DNA from: Fulverythrobacter ferritrahens
Lineage (GTDB): Bacteria; Pseudomonadota; Alphaproteobacteria; Sphingomonadales; Sphingomonadaceae
Reading direction: 5' to 3'
NCBI RefSeq assembly: GCF_020539485.1
Contig: NZ_JACDXU010000002.1
Coordinates: 310,001-374,000 of the forward strand
Length of the DNA: 64,000 nucleotides
The notes beneath the pieces were generated by a model. The model ran no database searches. It was not told the origin of the DNA and saw nothing but the letters and a program-made list of their open reading frames with translations. Within the stretch, counting starts at the first letter, position 1. Each line of letters starts with the position of its first letter. A program made the position numbers and the translations under genes. Shown one piece after another: positions 34,686 through 47,369 of this stretch.

Positions 34686-35939
34686 TTGCTTTATCACACT
34701 TACGAAATTCAGCGCGCCATGCTGTCAGGCGCCAGCAGCTGGGCTTCCGTCTGGGCCGAATTTCTCTCCAACCCCGCAAATCCGCTCGGCTATGCCGGTG
34801 CCGCGCCGGTGATGGCCAGCGCGCTGGAAGTGTTCGCCCATGCCTATGCCCCGCGCGGCAAGCCGGAATGGCATCTCGCCCCCGTTCAGGCGGATGGGCA
34901 GGAATGGCCCGTGAATGAAAGCGTGGTGCTCCACAAACCCTTTGGCAACCTCAAGCATTTCCGCCGTGACGGCCTGCCTGAAGATGCGCCGCGCCTGCTG
35001 ATAGTCGCCCCGATGAGCGGCCATTACGCCACGCTACTGCGCGGCACGGTGGCGCGGATGGTGGAAAATCAGGACGTCTATGTCACGGACTGGGCCGATG
35101 CGAAGATGGTGCCGATGCACAAGGGCCATTTCGACCTCGACGATTATATCGACTATCTGATCGAATTCCTGACCTATCTTGGCCCCGATACCCATGTGAT
35201 GGCGGTGTGCCAGCCTTCGGTGCCGGCCTATGCCGCAACGGCGATCATGGGCGCACAGGACCATCCCTGCCGTCCGGCCAGCCTGACCATGATGGGCGGC
35301 CCGATCGACACGCGCGCATCGCCCACCAGCGTGAATGACGTGGCGACCGAGCGGCCGCTCAGCTGGTTCCGCAACCATGTGATCGCCACCGTGCCCGTTT
35401 CCTATCCCGGCGCGGGGCGGCAGGTCTATCCCGGCTTCCTGCAGCTTTCCGGCTTCATCGCAATGAATCTGGGCAGCCACCTGATGAGCCATTACCAATA
35501 TTTCAATCATCTGATCGAAGGCGATGGCGATGGGGCGGCTTCGCACAAGGCCTTCTATGACGAATATCTCTCCGTCTGCGACCTGACGGCGGAATTCTAT
35601 CTCCAGACGGTGGAGCATGTGTTCAAGGAACATTCGCTGCCCAGGGGCAAGTTCGTCCATCGCGGCAAGCTGATCGATCTGGGCGCGATCCGCGACACGG
35701 CGCTGCTGGCGATCGAGGGTGAGCGTGACGATATTTCCGGCATCGGCCAGACCAAGGCCGCGCTGGATCTGGCGCATAATCTGCCCGAGGCGAAGAAGCT
35801 CTATCACCTTGCGCCGGATGTCGGCCATTACGGCATCTTCAACGGCAGCAAGTGGCGTACCCGCATCGCCCCGGTGGTGGAGGAATGGATGCGCGCCAAT
35901 CCGGGCGCGAGGGGATCGAAGCTGCACGCGGTGGCGTGA
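34686..35939 (+). CDS. phaZ: Intracellular polyhydroxyalkanoate depolymerase
   Basis: A 417-residue enzyme that mobilises PHB/PHA storage granules. I set the start at TTG 34686: AAAGGGG precedes it at a proper distance and the product then opens MLYHTYEIQRAML, the conserved start of intracellular PhaZ. The first ATG (34720) would lose these residues, and the frame upstream is noise. The lipase-like box has Cys (AVCQPSVPAYAA near residue 174), as in the Cys-nucleophile depolymerases; the His is probably in LAPDVGHYGIF near 380. A thiolase and a MaoC hydratase lie nearby on the other strand. Confidence 0.9.
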   Translation: MLYHTYEIQRAMLSGASSWASVWAEFLSNPANPLGYAGAAPVMASALEVFAHAYAPRGKPEWHLAPVQADGQEWPVNESVVLHKPFGNLKHFRRDGLPEDAPRLLIVAPMSGHYATLLRGTVARMVENQDVYVTDWADAKMVPMHKGHFDLDDYIDYLIEFLTYLGPDTHVMAVCQPSVPAYAATAIMGAQDHPCRPASLTMMGGPIDTRASPTSVNDVATERPLSWFRNHVIATVPVSYPGAGRQVYPGFLQLSGFIAMNLGSHLMSHYQYFNHLIEGDGDGAASHKAFYDEYLSVCDLTAEFYLQTVEHVFKEHSLPRGKFVHRGKLIDLGAIRDTALLAIEGERDDISGIGQTKAALDLAHNLPEAKKLYHLAPDVGHYGIFNGSKWRTRIAPVVEEWMRANPGARGSKLHAVA

Positions 35940-35950
35940 CCCTCTTCCGC

Positions 35951-35977
35951 GTCACCCCGGCCTTGTGCCGGGGTGAC
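35951..35977. repeat. Palindromic intergenic repeat, family C
   Basis: GTCACCCCGGC (35951) and GCCGGGGTGAC (ending 35977) are perfect 11-base inverse arms around CTTGT, directly behind phaZ. It is a short REP-like element that may also end the phaZ transcript. Confidence 0.8.
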
Positions 35978-36212
35978 AGCGCTTATCCGATTTTCCTACA
36001 TCACCCCTGCTCGCTAGAGTGCCGGTGGCTCCTTCCCATCGTCGGCATTTCCGTTCGCAAAACCGGCGTGACGAAAGCCCCCGCGCGAAAAGTCACATTC
36101 TTCGAGCCGGGATTTCAGAATAAATCTTTGAAAATAAATTCAAATATCCGGAATAGGCCACAGGGTTTCGGGGGCCGTTTCGCGTAAACTTCGGCCCCCG
36201 TCATAACCTGCG
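35978..36212. other. Intergenic stretch between phaZ and thiolase
   Basis: No gene is seen. The part around 36117-36148 is unusually AT-rich for this window and contains ttgaaaataaattcaa, a small inverted repeat. It ends in the GC hairpin at 36169. Otherwise I see nothing recognisable. Confidence 0.5.
36169..36200. terminator. GC hairpin downstream of the thiolase gene
   Basis: CGGGGGCCG (36169-36177) and CGGCCCCCG (36192-36200) form nine perfect pairs with a 14-base loop, 12 bases after the thiolase stop on the minus strand. There is no T-run on either side. It probably acts as a stem that ends or stabilises the thiolase message. Confidence 0.5.
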
Positions 36213-37388
36213 TCAGAATACCTCGAACAGCCCGGCCGCGCCCATGCCGCCGCCGACGCACATCGTCACCACGACATATTTCGCGCCCCGGCGCTTGCCT
36301 TCGATCAGGGCGTGGCCGGTGCAGCGCGCGCCCGTCATGCCATAGGGATGGCCGATGGAAATCGCGCCGCCATTGACGTTGAGCAGCTCGTTCGGAATGC
36401 CCAGCCGGTCGCGGCAATAGAGGACCTGCACGGCAAAGGCCTCGTTGAGTTCCCACAGCCCGATATCGTCCATCTTTAGGCCGTGGCGTTCCAGCAGCCT
36501 GGGCACGGCGAAGACGGGGCCGATGCCCATTTCGTCAGGCTCCGTGCCGGCCACTGCCATACCGACATAGCGGCCCAGCGGCTGGAGCCCGCGCTTTTCG
36601 GCAAGCGAGCTTTCCATCACCACCACGGCGCTGGAGCCGTCCGAAAGCTGGCTGGCATTGCCTGCGGTGATCACCCCGCCGGGCACCACCGGATTGAGCG
36701 AGGCAAGGCCTTCCAGCGTCGTTTCGGGCCGGTTGCCTTCATCCTTGGCAATAGTCACTTCATGCTTGGTGATCTCGCCCGTTTCCTTGTTCGCCACGGC
36801 CATGGTGGCAGTGACGGGCACGATCTCGGCATCGAACTTGCCCGCGGCCTGCGCGGCGGCGGTGCGCTGCTGGGATTGCAGGGCATAGGCATCCTGTGCC
36901 TCGCGGCTGATGCCATAGCGCTTGGCCACCACTTCCGCAGTTTGCAGCATCGGCATGTATGTGGCGTTGTGCATGGCGATCAGTTCCATGTCGAAGGCCA
37001 CGCGCAGTTCCTTGGTCTGCACCGTGCTGATCGATTCCTGCCCGCCGGCAGCCACGATATCCATGCCGTCATACATCACCTGCCTGGCGGCAGTGGCAAT
37101 GGCCATCATGCCCGAGGCGCATTGCCGGTCCACGCTCATGCCCGCAACGGTGACGGGCAGGCCCGCGCGCAGGGCGACGAGGCGGGCGATATTGGGCGTC
37201 TGGCTGCCCTGCGGCAGGGCGCTGCCCCACACCACATCCTCGACCTCCGCGCCGTCCACCCCGGCCCGCTCGACCGCGGCCTTCAGCGAATGGCTGCCAA
37301 GGGTGGGCCCCTGCGTAGCGTTGAAGGCGCCCTTATAGGCACGGCCGATGGCGGTGCGGGCGGTGGAAACGATGACTGCATCACGCAT
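36213..37388 (-). CDS. Acetyl-CoA acetyltransferase (thiolase)
   Basis: A 391-residue thiolase that joins or splits acyl-CoA units. The acyl-accepting Cys is in [13 protein letters not shown] near residue 90, the His in [19 protein letters not shown] near 348 and the second Cys in [15 protein letters not shown] near 378. It could serve PHB synthesis (acetoacetyl-CoA) or fatty-acid breakdown; the nearby phaZ and MaoC genes fit either. The MaoC gene lies 142 bases upstream on the same strand, separated by a family D repeat. Confidence 0.92.
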   Translation of the reverse strand: MRDAVIVSTARTAIGRAYKGAFNATQGPTLGSHSLKAAVERAGVDGAEVEDVVWGSALPQGSQTPNIARLVALRAGLPVTVAGMSVDRQCASGMMAIATAARQVMYDGMDIVAAGGQESISTVQTKELRVAFDMELIAMHNATYMPMLQTAEVVAKRYGISREAQDAYALQSQQRTAAAQAAGKFDAEIVPVTATMAVANKETGEITKHEVTIAKDEGNRPETTLEGLASLNPVVPGGVITAGNASQLSDGSSAVVVMESSLAEKRGLQPLGRYVGMAVAGTEPDEMGIGPVFAVPRLLERHGLKMDDIGLWELNEAFAVQVLYCRDRLGIPNELLNVNGGAISIGHPYGMTGARCTGHALIEGKRRGAKYVVVTMCVGGGMGAAGLFEVF

Positions 37389-37416
37389 TTGGATTTCCTC
37401 TCATCATCTCGGGAAT

Positions 37417-37506
37417 GTCACCCTGAACTCGTTTCAGGGCCCATTCCTCCTCCCGCGCAATCGGCTCGTCAGGGCACGATGGATGCTGAAACAAGTTCAG
37501 CATGAC
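37417..37506. repeat. Palindromic intergenic repeat, family D
   Basis: Inverse arms at 37417-37437 and 37486-37506 (core CTGAACTCGTTTCAG against CTGAAACAAGTTCAG) match at 18 of 21 positions with a spacer of about 48 bases. It lies between the MaoC and thiolase genes and might attenuate read-through from one to the other. Confidence 0.75.
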
Positions 37507-37530
37507 GGGAGAACTCAGGTTCTGGATTAC

Positions 37531-37980
37531 TCAGAAAAACAGCAGGCTGATCCATTCGGCGACATAGCCGGGCTTGGTTTCGCCTTCGATTTCCAGCGTA
37601 ATCTCTACCGTCTGCTCCCACTGGCCCGGGCGCTTTTCCGCCATGCCGACCAGCTTGAAATGGGCGCGCACTTTCTTGCCTGAGCGGACTGGCTGGAGAA
37701 AGCGCACGCGGTTGCCGCCATAATTGAGCGCCATCTTCAGCCCTTCGGGCTTCTGGATGTCGCTCTTCTCGGTCAGCACGGGGATCAGCGAAAGGGTGAG
37801 GAAGCCGTGGGCAATCGTGCCGCCAAAGGGCGTCATCGCCGCCATTTGCGGGTTCACATGGATGAACTGGTGATCGCCGGTGGCATCGGCGAATTTGTCG
37901 ATCATTTCCTGATCGACCAGCAGCCATTCGGAAGTGCCGATAGTCTCGCCGACCTTGGCTGCGAAATCCTGGGGGGTCAT
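37531..37980 (-). CDS. MaoC-family enoyl-CoA hydratase
   Basis: A 149-residue single hot-dog domain hydratase. The R-hydratase motif is present as FADATGDHQFIHVNPQMA (Asp and His) near residue 30, followed by FGGTIAHGFLTLSLIP. It would hydrate trans-2-enoyl-CoA to the (R)-3-hydroxyacyl-CoA, which can feed PHA synthesis. I chose ATG 37980 (MTPQD), with AGGA upstream; the frame opens at 38028. It is followed by the thiolase gene on the same strand. Confidence 0.88.
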   Translation of the reverse strand: MTPQDFAAKVGETIGTSEWLLVDQEMIDKFADATGDHQFIHVNPQMAAMTPFGGTIAHGFLTLSLIPVLTEKSDIQKPEGLKMALNYGGNRVRFLQPVRSGKKVRAHFKLVGMAEKRPGQWEQTVEITLEIEGETKPGYVAEWISLLFF

Positions 37981-38036
37981 ATCCTGCGCCTCTCCGTTAG
38001 TGCCGGAATTACGGGATTCATGGCCCATTGCGCGGC

Positions 38037-39449
38037 TTAGTGCAACGCGCCAGCCTCTGCCGCTACGGCATCCGCGCTCCCCGGCGGCGGGGCAGCGCGC
38101 CGGGCCCGCCCGATGCGCTTCTTTGCCGGCGAATCAACCCGGTTGAGGTAGGACCAGAGCGCGCATTGCAGCCCGATCAGCATCAGGATGAAGGGCTGGA
38201 AGGCAATCCCGACGAACAGCGAGCCCACCAGATAGACGATCTGCGCCTGTTGCAGTGCCGTTGCCAGCGGCGCCTTCCAGGCATCTTCCTGCCGGGGATC
38301 GAGCCTGGCCCGCCGGATATAGCGCCGCCGCAGCAATTCCATCTGCCACAGGCCCAGCGCATGCAGCCAGATCCACAGGATGAAACCGGGCCAGCCCTGT
38401 TCGCCAAGCATCTCGAAATAGCTGGAGTGATAGGCACGCGCCTTGTCGGTCACGTCCTGCGTCTCGGTCTGGGTGATACCGCTGCCCATGTCGAGCGTCA
38501 CCCGCGTCTTGTAGGTAAAGCTGTTGGAACGATAGGCATCGAACCCGCCGCCGAAGGGATGGTCCTTCACGTAATCGAGCGTCCACATCCACACCGCCAC
38601 GCGGGTGGAGGCGGATTCGTCACCCTCATGCTTCTCGATAGTGCTCATCCGCTCGGTGAAGCTTTGCGGCAGGAAGGGGACCGCCATCAGCAAGGCCACG
38701 CCGCCCAGCGCCATGTAGAGGAACCGGCGCTTCACGCTGCGCAGCATCAGCACCGCCAGCACGCCGATACACAGCAAGCCGGTGCGCGCCTCTGTCCCCA
38801 CGGGGATCAGCAGGGCGGCGAAGATCAGCCCGGCGGCAACCAGCTTCACCCGCAAGTCGGTGGGATAGACCGTGCCATATTTCGCGAGCCACAGGACCAG
38901 CGGGATGATCGCGATGGCCACGCAGGAAATGATCGAGCTTTCATATAGCCCGGTATTGTCGTTGACGAAGAAATAGAGCTCGCCATAGCCGCCGCCGCCC
39001 AGCAATGTCTTGATCCCGCCCGAGATGATGATCGCCCCGACGGAAAGGACCATCACCAGCGCCGCCGCCTCGATCCTCAGTTTCGTGCGCAGGGTCAGTG
39101 GCAGGAAGATCGCGAAGACCATCGCTTTCCACACCCAGCCCCATTTCTCCAGCGCCTCCTTGGGGAAATCCGCCGTCAGCGTGGTGACACCGCAATAGAT
39201 CAGCAGAACCAGGATCAGCCCCTGGCGGAACGTGAAGCGGCTGCCCTCCTTGCTGTCGGCCAGCAGCCAGCCCGCAAAGGCAGCGACGAAGGCGATCAGC
39301 GAGAAGGGCAGCAGCTGCATGAAGGTCCAGCCGATCTTCTGCGGCGCGACGATATCGATATAGAGATAGGCCAGCACCCAGATGAACGGCTTGCGCAGGC
39401 CGAGCGCAAGCAGCCCCATCACGAACAGGAACAGGAAAGCGTCAAGCAT
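38037..39449 (-). CDS. Putative O-glycosylation ligase, exosortase-A-associated
   Basis: A 470-residue polytopic membrane protein of the O-antigen ligase/Wzy-like superfamily. It opens MLDAFLFLFVMGLLALGLRK and IWVLAYLYIDIVAPQKIGW, the N-terminal pattern of the ligase family found with exosortase A. About ten to twelve hydrophobic segments precede a large loop (residues 270-370, with RVAVWMWTLDYVKDHPFGGG and AYHSSYFEMLGEQGWPG), and the tail is basic. ATG 39449 overlaps the end of the tiny membrane protein gene by eight bases. The family link to exosortase systems is from memory of the N-terminal pattern; exosortase itself is not in the window. Confidence 0.82.
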   Translation of the reverse strand: MLDAFLFLFVMGLLALGLRKPFIWVLAYLYIDIVAPQKIGWTFMQLLPFSLIAFVAAFAGWLLADSKEGSRFTFRQGLILVLLIYCGVTTLTADFPKEALEKWGWVWKAMVFAIFLPLTLRTKLRIEAAALVMVLSVGAIIISGGIKTLLGGGGYGELYFFVNDNTGLYESSIISCVAIAIIPLVLWLAKYGTVYPTDLRVKLVAAGLIFAALLIPVGTEARTGLLCIGVLAVLMLRSVKRRFLYMALGGVALLMAVPFLPQSFTERMSTIEKHEGDESASTRVAVWMWTLDYVKDHPFGGGFDAYRSNSFTYKTRVTLDMGSGITQTETQDVTDKARAYHSSYFEMLGEQGWPGFILWIWLHALGLWQMELLRRRYIRRARLDPRQEDAWKAPLATALQQAQIVYLVGSLFVGIAFQPFILMLIGLQCALWSYLNRVDSPAKKRIGRARRAAPPPGSADAVAAEAGALH

Positions 39450-39615
39450 CGGAAGCGTCAGCCTCCGGCGCTGGGGGCTTGTTCCGGCGCCATGACCTGC
39501 GGCGCGGCGCGGCAGGATCGGCGGCATCGTCATCGAGATCGGGGCGCGACAGCAATCGCCACGCGGCGAGCGCAATCAATCCATGCGTCAGGCCAATCGC
39601 GAAATAGTCGATCAC
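39442..39615 (-). CDS. Tiny single-helix membrane protein upstream of the O-ligase
   Basis: A 57-residue protein: one hydrophobic helix (YFAIGLTHGLIALAAWRLL), then an acidic and a basic stretch. It overlaps the ligase start by eight bases, which argues that it is translated and coupled to it. I chose GTG 39615, which has TGAGGA about nine bases upstream; TTG 39630 is the alternative. The family is unrecognised. It could be an accessory subunit of the ligase (inference from overlap). Confidence 0.6.
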   Translation of the reverse strand: MIDYFAIGLTHGLIALAAWRLLSRPDLDDDAADPAAPRRRSWRRNKPPAPEADASDA

Positions 39616-39702
39616 CGGGCCGGTCCTCAAACAGTACGAAGCCGGGCCCTAGCAGCACCCGGTTGACGCGGTGTTAAGCTTGTGATGGCAGGGAAACGCG
39701 CG

Positions 39703-40932
39703 ATGACCCGGATCCTCCATGTCCTTGACCACTCCTTGCCGATGCATAGCGGTTATACTTTCCGCACGCGCGCTATTCTGAAGGCCCAGCAGGCGGCGGG
39801 GATGGAAGTGCGCGGGATTACCGGGCTGAGGCATGTCGCCCCCGGCCCCGCAGTGGAGATCATCGACGGACTGACCTTCCATCGCAGCCCGGGCGAGGCG
39901 CGGGGCCCCGCCGTGTTTCGCGAATGGCGCGAGATCGCGGCTCTGGCCAAGTCGATAGAGGCACTGTGCGCCGAATGGCGGCCTGACATCCTCCACGCCC
40001 ATTCGCCCGCCTTGTGCGGCCTTGCGGCACTGCGGGCGAGCAGGAAGCTCGGCATTCCGCTGGTCTATGAGATTCGCGCCTTCTGGGAAGATGCCGCCGT
40101 GGGCAATGGCACCGGCCAGGAAGGCTCCTTCAAATATCGCCTGACGCGCAGCCTGGAAAACCGGGTCGTTGCGGGGGCAGGCCGGGTGGTCACGATCTGC
40201 GAGGGGCTGCGGGCAGACCTGATCGCGCGCGGCACCGATCCCGACAAGATTTCCATTATGCCCAACGGAGTGGACCTCTCCCTGTTCGGCAAGCCACTGC
40301 CCCGTGACGAGGCGCTGGCGGCGGAACTCGGCATTGCCGATGGCCCGGTCATCGGCTTCATCGGCAGCTTTTATGATTATGAAGGGCTGGACGATCTGGT
40401 CGCCGCCATGCCTGCCCTCATCGCCCGGCATCCGGGCGCGCGCCTGCTGCTGGTCGGCGGTGGCCCGGTGGAAGCAGCACTGAAGGCGCAGGTCGAAGCG
40501 AGCCCGGCGCGCGAGGCGATTCTCTTCGCTGGCCGCGTGCCGCATGGGGAAGTGGAGCGATATTATTCGCTGTGCGATGTGATGGCCTATCCCCGCAAGC
40601 ACAGCCGGCTGACCGATCTTGTAACTCCGCTCAAGCCGCTTGAGGCCATGGCCCAGGGCAAGATCGTGGCTGCATCGGATGTCGGCGGACATCGGGAACT
40701 GATGACGGACGGGCAAACCGGCATCCTGTTTCCGCCTGACGATCCGGCTGGCTGCGCCGATGCCCTGGCGGCATTATTGTCCCGGCGGGAAGACTGGCCG
40801 GCGATAAGGGAAGCGGGCCGGGCGCATGTGGAGCGCGATCACGACTGGGCTCGCAACGTGCTTCGTTATCGGCCCGTTTACCAAGCCTTATTAGATCCCC
40901 TTGCAATGAACCCCGTTATCGCCGCAGGCTAA
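39703..40932 (+). CDS. Exosortase-A-associated glycosyltransferase family 4
   Basis: A 409-residue GT-B glycosyltransferase. It opens MTRILHVLDHSLPMHSGYTF and TRAILKAQQAAGMEV, the hallmark of the glycosyltransferase group found with PEP-CTERM/exosortase A loci. VYEIRAFWEDAAV, the linker MPNGVDLSLF, the Rossmann GFIGSFYDYEGLDDL and the donor site PLKPLEAMAQGKIVAASDVGG follow. I chose ATG 39703, matching the family opening, over GTG 39682. It is divergent from the tiny membrane protein and O-ligase genes, so a shared control region lies in 39616-39702. Confidence 0.88.
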   Translation: MTRILHVLDHSLPMHSGYTFRTRAILKAQQAAGMEVRGITGLRHVAPGPAVEIIDGLTFHRSPGEARGPAVFREWREIAALAKSIEALCAEWRPDILHAHSPALCGLAALRASRKLGIPLVYEIRAFWEDAAVGNGTGQEGSFKYRLTRSLENRVVAGAGRVVTICEGLRADLIARGTDPDKISIMPNGVDLSLFGKPLPRDEALAAELGIADGPVIGFIGSFYDYEGLDDLVAAMPALIARHPGARLLLVGGGPVEAALKAQVEASPAREAILFAGRVPHGEVERYYSLCDVMAYPRKHSRLTDLVTPLKPLEAMAQGKIVAASDVGGHRELMTDGQTGILFPPDDPAGCADALAALLSRREDWPAIREAGRAHVERDHDWARNVLRYRPVYQALLDPLAMNPVIAAG

Positions 40933-40984
40933 GCGCCTCAACGGCGTAGGGGACTAAGGCGACACTGGCCTGAAAACAGGGGTT

Positions 40985-42448
40985 TTGACACAAGTGGCAG
41001 CGAATCACCCGAAGGCATCTATCAGTTCACATCGCCTGTTTCCGGCGATCGTTGCCCTGTGGTTCGCCACTCTCTTTGGGCTGGGCTTTCTGGTTCTGCC
41101 TGGTCATGCCCTCGAACGAATCATCGGGGCCAGTGGCATTTCGGCGATCATTCCGGTTGCCGCACCGCCGCTTGGTTTGACTGCGCGCCTGCTGGTTTCA
41201 CTCGGCGCGGGGATTGCCGGGGGGCTCGCCGGCTATGCCGCGGCACGGGCAATCGCGCCGCGCGGCAAGCGGGACGAGCAGGCACGCGCCCGCCGCGAAT
41301 CCCGGCGTGAACGCGCCGAACCCCAGACGCAAAGCCTGCCGGAAGCCCGTCGCCGTCGCCCGCTTTCCGCCATGGCGGATCTCGGCCCGCCCATGGACGC
41401 GCCTGTTTCGCAAGAGGAGCCTGTCTCGCGGGAGCCTGAAGAGGACTTCGCTGCGCAGTTGGGGCCGGCGGAAGCTGAGATCGAGCCGGCAATAGAGCTG
41501 GATGCCATCGAGATTGTCGTGGAGGAGCTTCCGCAAGCCGATGCCGCTTCGCACAAGCTCCCGGCCAGCGAAGCAGAGCCGGAAGCAGTGCAACCGAAAG
41601 CGCGGACGACTGACGAATTGAACCTGCCCTCCGATCCCGACGCGGATCTTTCGCGCATGGGCGTGGTCCAGCTGGCCGAACGGCTGGGAATTGCGATGCA
41701 GCGCCGCGCTACCCGTCCACAGAGCCCGCCGCCTGCGGCCCTCGCCGAGCTGGCGACTTATCTCACCGGGGCAAGGCCTGCCGCGTCGCCGCCTTCCGCC
41801 CGGCCAACTCCTTCTGCGGAGCCCGTGGCTTCCGCATCGCAAGATCCTGTGGCGCAGCAAGTGGTCTCCGCTCCCATAGCCCTCGCTCCGGTGGCTTCCG
41901 TGGCTGCCAGCCCGGTCGAACCGCTTGCCGCGGCGGAACGCATCCTCGGTCGTGCATCCACTGCCTCCGAACCTGAACCCGCATCCGTTCCTGCCCGGCC
42001 GCGGAGCATGACACTGGAGCTCGAGTCGTTCGGCGAAGAAGAATATGATGACGAGGATGATGTCATCGCCTCGCTCTCGCTGCCTCTCGCAGGCCTGACG
42101 CCGCAAACGGCTCCGCTGGAAGACGAGGCGGAGGAAATCGAGGAGGAGGCCGGGGAAGACGATTCCTACAGTTCCCTGCTCGCCATGCGCATCCCGCAGC
42201 GCGTTGCCGTTGTCGAAAGCGGCGACATGGCGCAGGAACCGGTCGCTGTCCCTTCGCCGGAAGCGGGAAAGCCGGCGCAAGTCTCTGAAATGCCTGTCCC
42301 GACGGGCCCGGCCCCCACGGGTGATGTGCGCCCCTTCAGTCAGCCGATCATGACACCGTCCGGCCGCCCCTGGGCCGACCGTGCGGAAACCGAGCGAGTG
42401 CTGCGTAACGCCTTGGCGGCGATCCAGCGCAAGACCGGCGCTGCCTGA
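40985..42448 (+). CDS. Membrane-anchored acidic low-complexity protein, unknown
   Basis: A 487-residue protein that I do not recognise. Two hydrophobic helices (about 14-36 and 52-84, the second Gly/Ala-rich) are followed by a basic patch (RGKRDEQARARRESRRERAE), then about 300 residues rich in Pro, Ala, Glu and Ser that are probably disordered, with a small block DADLSRMGVVQLAERLGIAM near 225 and a terminal helix WADRAETERVLRNALAAIQ. TTG 40985 is the longest start; GTG 40994 is possible. It follows the glycosyltransferase after 52 bases. The two short ordered blocks look like binding motifs (inference). Confidence 0.7.
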   Translation: MTQVAANHPKASISSHRLFPAIVALWFATLFGLGFLVLPGHALERIIGASGISAIIPVAAPPLGLTARLLVSLGAGIAGGLAGYAAARAIAPRGKRDEQARARRESRRERAEPQTQSLPEARRRRPLSAMADLGPPMDAPVSQEEPVSREPEEDFAAQLGPAEAEIEPAIELDAIEIVVEELPQADAASHKLPASEAEPEAVQPKARTTDELNLPSDPDADLSRMGVVQLAERLGIAMQRRATRPQSPPPAALAELATYLTGARPAASPPSARPTPSAEPVASASQDPVAQQVVSAPIALAPVASVAASPVEPLAAAERILGRASTASEPEPASVPARPRSMTLELESFGEEEYDDEDDVIASLSLPLAGLTPQTAPLEDEAEEIEEEAGEDDSYSSLLAMRIPQRVAVVESGDMAQEPVAVPSPEAGKPAQVSEMPVPTGPAPTGDVRPFSQPIMTPSGRPWADRAETERVLRNALAAIQRKTGAA

Positions 42449-42716
42449 TCGCTGGATGGTCCTCGGCCTCGTAAGGGGCCCTTAACTACTGATTCCGGGC
42501 CGCTTTGCCGGATTGTGCCTGCGCTGCACATCGGCCACGCAAGGTAAAATTCGTCCCCTTGCCCCCCTGCCCTAGTTGCAAAAACAGTTTCCTGTCGCCA
42601 TGGCGAAAACTCGCGACATTTTTGCTGCCCGGCGCGGCAGGGTGAGTCGTGCTTCATTGCCGGAAGCGCTGCCCTGAAGCGGCGTCCTGACGGCGCTAGA
42701 CAGGAATGGGAATTTG
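42449..42716 (+). other. Leader region of gltB
   Basis: 268 bases with no gene. It holds an 11-base palindrome AAGGGGCCCTT (42473-42483), a purine/pyrimidine-skewed stretch and the compound inverted repeat at 42578. I see no clear sigma-70 or sigma-54 promoter by eye. Confidence 0.5.
42578..42625 (+). promoter_or_regulatory. Compound inverted repeat upstream of gltB
   Basis: GCAAAAA (42578) and TTTTTGC (42619-42625) enclose TGTCGC (42593) and GCGACA (42613-42618). The two inverse pairs together give a 13-base-pair arm interrupted by an 8-base bulge. The GCGACATTTT part recurs ahead of the EF-hand operon (9131). It may be a regulator site in the gltB leader. Confidence 0.4.
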
Positions 42717-47357
<4,641 letters not shown>

Positions 47358-47369
47358 GGGTTACGGAAT

